This document shows positions 57,416 through 64,000 of a stretch of 64,000 bases of DNA, piece by piece. The DNA is taken from assembly GCA_049325315.1 (NCBI GenBank), contig JBMONB010000098.1, forward strand, positions 1-64,000, in the 5' to 3' direction. Position 1 is the stretch's first letter. Each line of letters opens with the position of its first letter. The notes beneath the pieces are model-generated. The model was not told where the DNA came from, ran no database searches, and saw nothing but the letters and a program-made list of their open reading frames with translations. The DNA is from JAWLHU01 sp049325315 (GTDB taxonomy: Bacteria > Bacillota > Sulfobacillia > Symbiobacteriales > Symbiobacteriaceae). Position numbers and translations under genes: made by a program.

Positions 57416-58102
57416 TTGATTGATCTACACGCTCACGTACTTCCGGGTGTAGACGACGGTCCGAGCAGCCTCGCCGATTCCCTGACGCTGCTCCGTGTTA
57501 TGCAGGCCCAGGGCGTGCAGACCGTAGTCGCCGCCGTTCACGCCTTCGATGGTCGGTACAACGTCAGCCGCGAGGCGCTGCTGCGAGCTCACGAAGCGCT
57601 GTCGGCCGCCCTGGAGCGGGAGGGAATGGCAATCCGGGTCGTTCCCAGCATGGAGCTCTACTTGGGCTTCGACCTGCTGGCCGCCGTGAAGCGGGGCGAG
57701 GTTGTGGGGCTGAACGGGTCGCCGCACCTTGTGGTGGAACTGCCGGCCCGTGAGTTCCCGGCCTACACCGAGCGGGCACTCTTTGAGCTGATGATGACCG
57801 GCTACCGTCCCCTCCTGGTTCATCCCGAACGGAACCGGGGGATTCAGCGCAACCCCGACCTGCTCTACCGGCTGGTGGAGCGCGGGGTGCGCCCCATGCT
57901 GACCGCCGCCAGCCTGCTGGGCCACTTCTCTTCCGAGGCGGAGAGGCTGGCTCGGGAGTTTTTGCGGGAGGGCGCCGCCGACCTGATCATGAGCGACGCC
58001 CACGACCTGAGCGGGCGACGGCCCTTGTTGCCCGAAGCGCTGGCTGTGGCCAGAGCCTGCGGCAAGGCTGACCAGCAGGCCGAGGCGACCCTTCTTTCCT
58101 AG
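57416..58102 (+). CDS. CpsB/YwqE-type tyrosine-protein phosphatase (PHP domain)
   Basis: 228 residues from a TTG with AGGTGGGG upstream, giving the family's normal start IDLHAHVLPGVDDGP. PHP metal ligands are visible in HAHVLPGVDDG, later HPERN and SDAHD. In Gram-positive capsule loci this manganese-dependent phosphatase removes phosphate from the BY-kinase CpsD, found here 1.5 kb downstream. An in-frame TTG nine codons earlier is less likely because the family starts right at this point. Confidence 0.92.
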   Translation: MIDLHAHVLPGVDDGPSSLADSLTLLRVMQAQGVQTVVAAVHAFDGRYNVSREALLRAHEALSAALEREGMAIRVVPSMELYLGFDLLAAVKRGEVVGLNGSPHLVVELPAREFPAYTERALFELMMTGYRPLLVHPERNRGIQRNPDLLYRLVERGVRPMLTAASLLGHFSSEAERLAREFLREGAADLIMSDAHDLSGRRPLLPEALAVARACGKADQQAEATLLS

Positions 58103-58171
58103 TTTCCTACCGCCCCAACAGGTGGGAAGATCCATGCTCCAATTCAGTCCAGGAAGGAGGGAAATGAAACG

Positions 58172-58834
58172 ATGAAAGTGCGTAAGTTTACCGCTGCGCT
58201 GATCGCTGCCACCCTGCTGTTCGCCGCCGCTACCACCGCCCTCGCCCAGTCGCCCACGGTTCCGGGTGCCGTCTACTCCCAGACTTGGGGGGCGGACAAG
58301 GCGCACAGCAAGATCAAAGAGGAGCTCACCAAGGCCGGCGTCAAGGATGTGCCGTCCACTTTCTGGGCGGCCGGCTCCCTGACGGTGCTGTTGGAGGCCG
58401 GGCTGATTAAGCCCGACGCCACCGGCAATCTGGCCCCAGATTCCAAGGTGGGGACAGGCGAGGGGGTTGCCATCTTCGCCAAGGTGCTGGGCCTGGCCAG
58501 CAAGCTGGATGATGACGCCACCGCTATGGCCAAGGCCAGGAGCGCGGGGCTGGTCGACGACACCGCCGACGGCGAGATGACCCGACTGGGCGTTGCTAAG
58601 ATCCTGGCCAAGGCGCTGGGCGTCGAGCCGAAGAGCTCTGTCACCAGGTCCACCTTTCCGTTTAGTGACGGCTTCGACGAGCTGAGCGCAGAGGAGCGGG
58701 GCATTCTGGCGGCGCTCTATGAACTGGGAGTCTTCAGGGGCTACCCTGACAAGACCTTCCGTCCCGGCAAATCGCTGACCAGGGCCGAAATCGCCATTCT
58801 GGTCGACCGTATCCTCGGCGCGATGGCCCCGTAG
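58172..58834 (+). CDS. Secreted SLH-domain protein
   Basis: 220 residues. A signal peptide (RKFTAALIAATLLFAAATTALA) ends near residue 25, then at least two S-layer homology-like repeats, the last being complete: AALYELGVFRGYPDKTFRPGKSLTRAEIA (core LGVFRGYPDKTFRP). SLH domains bind secondary cell-wall polymers. GAAGGAGGG precedes the ATG. The position between CpsB and the chain-length protein suggests the polymer made here may be its anchor. Confidence 0.9.
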   Translation: MKVRKFTAALIAATLLFAAATTALAQSPTVPGAVYSQTWGADKAHSKIKEELTKAGVKDVPSTFWAAGSLTVLLEAGLIKPDATGNLAPDSKVGTGEGVAIFAKVLGLASKLDDDATAMAKARSAGLVDDTADGEMTRLGVAKILAKALGVEPKSSVTRSTFPFSDGFDELSAEERGILAALYELGVFRGYPDKTFRPGKSLTRAEIAILVDRILGAMAP

Positions 58835-58858
58835 GAATCGAGCAACTACAAGGCGGAA

Positions 58859-58890
58859 GGCCCGGCCTCCCATGATCACGAGGCCGGGCC
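58859..58890 (+). terminator. Hairpin after the SLH gene
   Basis: GGCCCGGCCTC pairs with GAGGCCGGGCC around CCATGATCAC. No T-run follows, so it may attenuate rather than end transcription. Confidence 0.5.
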
Positions 58891-58927
58891 GGCACCGCCG
58901 CCCATGGGGCGGGAGGAAAAAATTTGT

Positions 58928-59668
58928 ATGGAACAGGCCGAACTGGATCTTCGTGAGATCTTTCTAGTGCTCCGCCGGCGCTTCTGGCTGCTGGCAATGG
59001 TGCCCCTGCTGGCCGCCCTGACCGCCGGCGTTGTCAGCTATACTCTGCTGGAGCCGGTCTACCGGGCATCCACCACCCTCTGGGTGATCAAGGACGGCCA
59101 GCAGATCAACTACAATGAGCTGCTGCTCAGCCGGAACCTGACCAAGACCTATGCCGAGGTAGCCAGGAGCCGGGCGGTCATGGCCGATGTAATCAAACAG
59201 CTGGGTTTGCAGGGCGTTACCGTGGAGGCGTTGCAGAAGAAGCTGACCGTCACCCCGGTCCGGGATACCGAGATCCTCTCCTTTGCTATTGAAGACACCG
59301 ACCCGGCCATGGCCGCCCGTCTGGCGGCAGCGGTGGCCGAGTCGTTCAAGGGGCAGATTCGCACCTATATGAAGCTGGAGAACGTGGTGGTGGTGGACCC
59401 CGCCGTGGTGCCCACCAACCCCATCAAACCCCGAAAGATGATGAACATCGCCGTCGCCTTTGTGCTCGGCCTGATGGCGGCCACCGGGCTGGCCTTTCTG
59501 CTGGAGTACCTGGACACCTCCATTAAGAGCCCGGACGATGTCAGTCGTTACCTGGGTCTGCCGGTGCTGGGCGTGATCCCGGTGCTGGAGATGAAGAGCC
59601 AACCCGCCGCCGAGGCCCGCCGGGTCCGGCAGCGGCAGCCCGAAGCCCAAGGGGAGGTGGAGCTATGA
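58928..59668 (+). CDS. Wzz/CpsC-type chain-length and kinase-activator protein
   Basis: 246 residues. One hydrophobic segment near residue 20-45 (RFWLLAMVPLLAALTAGVVSY), an outer domain, a Pro-rich PTNPIKPRKM and a second helix (NIAVAFVLGLMAATGLAFLL), then a short cytoplasmic tail. This is the topology of CpsC/YwqC adaptors that activate the BY-kinase. GGGAGGA lies ten bases before the ATG. It overlaps the kinase gene by four bases (ATGA). Confidence 0.92.
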   Translation: MEQAELDLREIFLVLRRRFWLLAMVPLLAALTAGVVSYTLLEPVYRASTTLWVIKDGQQINYNELLLSRNLTKTYAEVARSRAVMADVIKQLGLQGVTVEALQKKLTVTPVRDTEILSFAIEDTDPAMAARLAAAVAESFKGQIRTYMKLENVVVVDPAVVPTNPIKPRKMMNIAVAFVLGLMAATGLAFLLEYLDTSIKSPDDVSRYLGLPVLGVIPVLEMKSQPAAEARRVRQRQPEAQGEVEL

Positions 59669-60384
59669 GACGGAGCCCCAGCATAGCGCCAGCCCCCGAG
59701 TTGGTCACCCATCTGCACCCCATGGCGGGAGGCGCCGAGGCCTTCCGGGTGCTCCGGACCAACCTGCAGTTCATGGGGCTCGACCGGCCCCTCCGGTCGG
59801 TGCTGATCACCAGCGCCGTGCCCGGCGAGGGAAAGTCCACCGTGGCCGCCAACCTGGCCGTCGCCTTTGCCCAGTCCGGCGCCAACGTCTGTCTGGTAGA
59901 TGCCGACCTGCGCCGCCCCCGGGTGGCCAAGCTCTTCGCCGTGGAGAACTGGCGGGGGCTGACCAACGCCGTGGTCAGCCAGAACGGCCTGGAGGCTGAC
60001 CTGCAGCCCAGCGGCGTGTCCGGCCTCTCCCTGCTGACCAGCGGCCCGATTCCGCCTAACCCGGCGGAGATGCTGGGCTCCGCCCGCATGACCCAGCTCC
60101 TGTCGAACCTGGAGCAGCGGTTCGAGATGGTGATCCTGGACTCGCCCCCCACCCTGGCGGTGACCGATGCCGCCGTGCTGGCGCCCAAGGTGGGCGGTGT
60201 GATCCTGGTGGCCCGGTCGGGCAAGGTGGCCCGGCAGCAAGCGCAGCGGGCGGTGACATCGCTGCAGGCGGTGAAGGCCAACCTCCTGGGGGTGACCCTC
60301 TCGGCGGTGCCGCAGGATGAGAAGGACGGCTACTACTACTATTACTACAGCGAAGAGCAAGGTGGGCCAATCGGCAAACGATAG
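59665..60384 (+). CDS. CpsD/YwqD-type bacterial tyrosine kinase
   Basis: 239 residues. The Walker A variant SAVPGEGKST, Walker A' VCLVDADLRRP and Walker B VILDSPP identify a BY-kinase. The C-terminus carries the autophosphorylation cluster, six consecutive tyrosines in DGYYYYYYSEEQ. Phosphorylation there should be reversed by the CpsB phosphatase at 57416. Together with the CpsC partner it controls polymer length and export. Confidence 0.95.
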   Translation: MRRSPSIAPAPELVTHLHPMAGGAEAFRVLRTNLQFMGLDRPLRSVLITSAVPGEGKSTVAANLAVAFAQSGANVCLVDADLRRPRVAKLFAVENWRGLTNAVVSQNGLEADLQPSGVSGLSLLTSGPIPPNPAEMLGSARMTQLLSNLEQRFEMVILDSPPTLAVTDAAVLAPKVGGVILVARSGKVARQQAQRAVTSLQAVKANLLGVTLSAVPQDEKDGYYYYYYSEEQGGPIGKR

Positions 60385-60414
60385 CTATCTGCGGGTAGCT
60401 AGGGAGGTGTGAAC

Positions 60415-62280
60415 ATGGAGGTGCAGTGGCGCCGCGTCATCTTAGCGAGCATGGACATCCTCGCATCGATTGGCGCGGTCTACCTGGCCTTTGTAATCCG
60501 TTTCGGCCTCGACGAGCGGGATTTCCCGTACGCCTATCTGCTGATCTACCTGAAGGCGTTGCCCTTCATCTTGCCTGTCCGGCTGCTAGTCTACTTTCTG
60601 TCCGGCCTCTACGACCGCGCCTGGAGCTATGCCAGCGTGCCCGAACTCCTGCGCATCGCCTTTGCTGTTACTGTGGAGAGCACCGTTGCGGCCGTCATTA
60701 TCCTGACCATGGCGCAGGGCGGCTTTCCCCGCAGCGTGATCGTGATCAGCTGGCTCCTGACAATTGCCGCCCTGGGCCAGATCCGCCTGGCGCTCCGCAT
60801 CCGGCGAGAGTGGTACGCCACGCGCGGGAAGGCGAGCCTTGCCGTCCACCCGACCCTGATCTTTGGCGCCGGGGATGCGGGCGCCATGCTTGCCCGGGAG
60901 TATGCCAAGCACCCGGAGATCGGGTGCGCCGTGGTCGGCTTTATTGACGACAATCCGCAGAAGAAGGGGCTCTTCATTGCCAGCAAGCCGGTTCTGGGGA
61001 CCCGGAGCGACTTGGAGCGGCTGATCCGCATGCATAAGGTGACCCACCTGGTGATCGCCATGCCCAGCGTGAAGGGGGCGGTAGTCCGTGATGTGATGGA
61101 GCGGGCCCGCAGGCTCGGGCTGCAGGTAAAGACGCTGCCCGGCCTTTATGAACTGATGAACGGCACCGTCTCCGTCAACCAGATCCGAGACGTGCAGATT
61201 GAGGACCTGCTGGGCCGGCCAGAGGTAAAGGTAGACCTGGAGGCGATTGCGGCCTACCTCAGTGGCGAGGCGGTGCTGGTCACCGGCGCCGGCGGCTCCA
61301 TCGGCTCGGAACTCTGCCGCCAGGTGGCGCGCTTTGGCCCCAGGCAGCTCCTGCTCCTGGGGCATGGGGAGAACTCGATCTATGAGATCGATTTGGAGCT
61401 AAGGGCCAGACACCCCAACCTACCGATCCACCCGATCATCGCCAACATTCAGGACGAGGCCCGGGTCCGCCAGGTCTTTGAACGGTACCGGCCCAGCGTG
61501 GTCTTCCATGCGGCGGCCCACAAGCATGTGCCGCTCATGGAGGCCAACCCGGCCGAGGCGATTAAGAACAACGTCTTCGGCACCCTGAATGTGGCCCGGG
61601 CTGCCGACTTCTACAAGGCGAAGCGGTTTGTGCTGATCTCATCAGACAAGGCGGTCAATCCCACCAGCGTGATGGGGGCCACCAAGCGGGCGGCCGAGTA
61701 CGTAGTCCAGTCGCTGGCCCGGACCAGCAAGACGGTCTTTGTGGCGGTGCGCTTCGGCAACGTGCTGGGGAGCCGCGGGAGCGTGATTCCGCTCTTTAGG
61801 AAGCAGATCGCGGACGGGGGGCCGGTGACGATTACCGACCCCAAGATGGTCCGTTACTTTATGACGATTCCCGAGGCGGTGCAGTTGGTCATTCAGGCGT
61901 CGTCGATGGGGAAGGGCGGCGAGGTCTTCGTGCTCGACATGGGCAGCCCTGTGCGCATCGTCGACCTGGCCCGGGATCTGATCCGGCTCTCGGGCCTGGA
62001 ACCGGGGGTGGATATTGAGATCGCCGTCACCGGCATGCGGCCGGGAGAGAAGCTGTACGAGGAGCTCCTGACAGCGGAAGAGGGAATCCATGTCACGGAA
62101 CATGAGCGGATCTACGTGGCGAGACCGGATCTGATCCCGCCCGTGGCGCTCCAGGGGTTTCTTGAAGAGTTGCGCGAAGTGGCCGCCAGCAGTCAGACCA
62201 GTAACCACCAGCTTCGGAACCTGATCGTAGATCTAACAGAGAAGGTGGCTTACCATGACGCTGTTGGGGCAGGCAGTTGA
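60415..62280 (+). CDS. CapD/PglF-like membrane nucleotide-sugar dehydratase
   Basis: 621 residues. Four N-terminal membrane helices (about 1-130), then a CoA-binding-like domain and a SDR domain with VTGAGGSIGSELCRQV near residue 285 and the catalytic region SSDKAVNPTSVMGATKR. Such proteins are UDP-N-acetylglucosamine 4,6-dehydratases (PglF, CapD, WbpM type). The following dehydrogenase overlaps by 26 bases. The start at 60415 is six bases after AGGGAGGTG. Confidence 0.93.
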   Translation: MEVQWRRVILASMDILASIGAVYLAFVIRFGLDERDFPYAYLLIYLKALPFILPVRLLVYFLSGLYDRAWSYASVPELLRIAFAVTVESTVAAVIILTMAQGGFPRSVIVISWLLTIAALGQIRLALRIRREWYATRGKASLAVHPTLIFGAGDAGAMLAREYAKHPEIGCAVVGFIDDNPQKKGLFIASKPVLGTRSDLERLIRMHKVTHLVIAMPSVKGAVVRDVMERARRLGLQVKTLPGLYELMNGTVSVNQIRDVQIEDLLGRPEVKVDLEAIAAYLSGEAVLVTGAGGSIGSELCRQVARFGPRQLLLLGHGENSIYEIDLELRARHPNLPIHPIIANIQDEARVRQVFERYRPSVVFHAAAHKHVPLMEANPAEAIKNNVFGTLNVARAADFYKAKRFVLISSDKAVNPTSVMGATKRAAEYVVQSLARTSKTVFVAVRFGNVLGSRGSVIPLFRKQIADGGPVTITDPKMVRYFMTIPEAVQLVIQASSMGKGGEVFVLDMGSPVRIVDLARDLIRLSGLEPGVDIEIAVTGMRPGEKLYEELLTAEEGIHVTEHERIYVARPDLIPPVALQGFLEELREVAASSQTSNHQLRNLIVDLTEKVAYHDAVGAGS

Positions 62281-63607
62281 GCTGAGTCCGGTCGCCACCG
62301 CTCTCAAGGAACGGATCGGCTTGAAAGAGGCGTTGGTGGCGGTAATTGGAGCCGGGTACGTCGGCCTGCCGCTGGCGGTGGAGAAGGCCAAGGTGGGCTT
62401 CGGGGTGGTCTGCGTGGAGCAGAACCCCAACCGGGCGCAGATGATCAACGAGGGTCGGAACTATATCCGCGATGTGAAGGACGAGGAACTGGCCAAACTG
62501 GTGCGGGATCGCCTGATTACCGCTACCACCAGCTTTGCCGTGCTGGGTGAGGCAGATGTTGTGATTATCTGTGTACCGACCCCGCTCACCGAGAATAAGG
62601 ACCCCGACATCTCCTACATCGTCAACGTTACCCGCGAGATCGCATCCCACCTGCATGTGGGGCAGCTCATCTCCCTCGAGTCCACCACCTATCCCGGCAC
62701 CACCGAAGAGGTGATCCTGCCCATGCTGGCCCCCAAAGGGCTGCGGGTGGGTGAGGACTACTTCGTCTCCTTCTCCCCGGAGAGGGTCGACCCCGGTAAC
62801 GCCCGCTACACCACGAAGAACACGAACAAGGTCGTGGGCGGTGTGACACCTGCCTGCCTGGACGTGGCGACCACCCTGTACCAGCAGACGATCCTGAGTG
62901 TGGTGCCGGTCTCCTCGCCCAAGGTGGCGGAGATGACCAAGGTCTTTGAGAATACCTACAGGGCGGTCAACATCGCGCTGGTAAACGAACTGGCAATGCT
63001 GTGCGACCGGATGGGTATCGACGTTTGGGAAGTGGTGCAGGCCGCTTCGACCAAGCCCTTCGGCATTCAGACCTTCTGGCCCGGCCCCGGCGTGGGCGGC
63101 CACTGCATCCCACTCGATCCCTTCTACCTGGCCTGGAAGGCTCGGGAGTACGACTTCTCCACCCGGTTTATTGAACTGGCCGGCGAGATCAACCTGCGCA
63201 TGCCCTACTTCGTAAAGGACAAGGTGGTTCGAGCACTCGGTGAGGCTGGTCGCCCGCTTTACGGCTCTAACATCCTGGTGCTGGGTGTGGCCTACAAGCG
63301 GGATATCGCCGACGAACGGGAGTCCCCGGCACTCAAGATCATCCAACTGCTGCAGAAGGAAGGCGCACAGGTGAGTTACCACGACCCCTTCATTCCCGAG
63401 GTGCACCCGCATGGCTGGTTCAAGGAGCATATGACCTCTGTCCCGCTGTCCGACGAGCTCTGGCAGCAGGTGGATGCGGTTGTCGTGGCTACCGACCATA
63501 CGAACGTTGACTATGAGATGGTTGCCCAGAAGGCCGCCATCATTATTGATACCCGGAATGCCATGAAGAACGTTCGGTCTCCTTCTGCCAAGATCGTCAA
63601 GCTCTAA
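62255..63607 (+). CDS. UDP-N-acetylhexosamine dehydrogenase (WbpA/WecC-like)
   Basis: 450 residues. The NAD-binding start VIGAGYVGLPLAVEKAK, the substrate part with ESTTYPGTTEEV and the catalytic cysteine in GPGVGGHCIPLDP are clear. It oxidises C6 of a UDP-N-acetylhexosamine in two NAD-dependent steps. The next gene is an oxidoreductase of the WbpB type, which favours a UDP-GlcNAc 6-dehydrogenase (WbpA-like) leading to a diacetamido-uronic acid. WecC-like ManNAc specificity is possible. Confidence 0.92.
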   Translation: MTLLGQAVELSPVATALKERIGLKEALVAVIGAGYVGLPLAVEKAKVGFGVVCVEQNPNRAQMINEGRNYIRDVKDEELAKLVRDRLITATTSFAVLGEADVVIICVPTPLTENKDPDISYIVNVTREIASHLHVGQLISLESTTYPGTTEEVILPMLAPKGLRVGEDYFVSFSPERVDPGNARYTTKNTNKVVGGVTPACLDVATTLYQQTILSVVPVSSPKVAEMTKVFENTYRAVNIALVNELAMLCDRMGIDVWEVVQAASTKPFGIQTFWPGPGVGGHCIPLDPFYLAWKAREYDFSTRFIELAGEINLRMPYFVKDKVVRALGEAGRPLYGSNILVLGVAYKRDIADERESPALKIIQLLQKEGAQVSYHDPFIPEVHPHGWFKEHMTSVPLSDELWQQVDAVVVATDHTNVDYEMVAQKAAIIIDTRNAMKNVRSPSAKIVKL

Positions 63608-63635
63608 ACTCTCACGGTGGGGATGAAGCATAAGT

Positions 63636-64000
63636 ATGGAGCACGCTAGGCCCCTGGGTTTTGCGGTCATTGGCTGTGGCCGCATTGCACCCAATCATGG
63701 ACAGGCCATTGTCGCCCTGGAGGATGCCAGGCTGGTGGCCGCTGCAGATATCATCAAGGAGCGGGCTGAGGCGTTCACCGAGCGGTTTGGCGGCGAAGCC
63801 TACGTGTCCTACAAGGAGATGCTGGAGCGGCCCGATGTCGATGTCGTCTGCATCTGCACCCCGAGCGGCATGCATGCTGAGCAGGGCATTGCGGCGGCGA
63901 AGGCAGGCAAGCATGTGCTGGTGGAGAAGCCCATGGCTCTCTCCCTGCGTGATGCTGACGCCCTGATCGAGGCCTGCCGCGAGAACGGCGTGATCCTGGG
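63636..64000 (+). CDS. Gfo/Idh/MocA-family oxidoreductase, 3' truncated by the window
   Basis: At least 121 residues are visible from the ATG at 63636. The NAD(P)-binding start FAVIGCGRIAPNHGQAI and the conserved EKPMALS are present. Next to the WbpA-like dehydrogenase, the WbpB role (3-oxidation of UDP-GlcNAcA) is the most likely. The gene runs past base 64000, so the C-terminal domain is not seen. Confidence 0.88.
   Translation, partial: MEHARPLGFAVIGCGRIAPNHGQAIVALEDARLVAAADIIKERAEAFTERFGGEAYVSYKEMLERPDVDVVCICTPSGMHAEQGIAAAKAGKHVLVEKPMALSLRDADALIEACRENGVIL

Noticed and set aside
1..64000. tRNA or rRNA genes
   Set aside because: No tRNA arm signatures (such as GGTTCGAATCC) or rRNA segments were noticed; a covariance-model scan was not possible here.

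Overview
The window is GC-rich, gene-dense bacterial chromosome. It carries a core block whose order matches the Bacillus subtilis yloC-to-recG region: yicC, remA, gmk, rpoZ, coaBC, priA, def, fmt, rsmB, rlmN, stp, prkC, rsgA, rpe, spoVM, rpmB, asp23-family, DAK2-domain, recG. With remA, an asp23-family gene, spoVM and a BY-kinase capsule module, this points to a spore-forming Bacillota with unusually high GC, of the Symbiobacterium type. That assignment is inferred from gene content and composition; no database search was possible.

Layout. 1-3124: end of an iron-type ABC importer (permease and ATPase) and a Crp/Fnr regulator. 3180-4450: a less GC-rich patch with a possibly frameshifted secreted protein and two paralogous small-peptide cassettes on the minus strand. 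4512-10183: phosphoribosyltransferase and WD40 protein, divergent from a Ca2+-type P-ATPase, then a Gly/Ala/Pro-rich lipoprotein. 10253-13383: dapF-dapL (lysine/diaminopimelate) and an ECF sigma factor with a ClpX-type zinc-finger partner. 13391-15217: palindromic and short tandem repeats around two hypothetical genes. 15275-24933: M20 peptidase, then the core block from yicC to fmt and a membrane zinc peptidase. 24987-26926: four small minus-strand genes, including tandem CxxC paralogues. 27085-36220: rsmB, M14 carboxypeptidase with LysM domains, acetyltransferase, rlmN, stp-prkC-rsgA-rpe.

36276-45099: palindromic repeat B, a CheW protein, a TetR-controlled ABC-2 exporter with a 42-residue membrane peptide at its 3' end, a 55-residue membrane protein, spoVM, hslO, rpmB, and the asp23/DAK2 pair. 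45249-53267: two paralogous giant ABC permeases, each fusing a DppB-like half, a DppC-like half and a membrane-anchored C-terminal domain. They enclose a VWA lipoprotein, with TTACAG direct repeats in the divergent intergenic region. 53322-57187: repeat C, an MFS transporter and recG. 57416-64000: the start of a capsule or polysaccharide locus (CpsB phosphatase, SLH protein, Wzz/CpsC-CpsD kinase pair, CapD-like dehydratase, UDP-sugar dehydrogenase, Gfo/Idh oxidoreductase) that runs off the window.

The items most worth following up are the two small-peptide cassettes at 3769-4413 (tetraloop-sequestered ribosome binding sites, convergent TATAAT-like elements), the duplicated fused permeases, the overlooked spoVM, the TetR operator set (TGAC-N6-GTCA), and the repeat family shared by 18920-19146 and 53322-53412.
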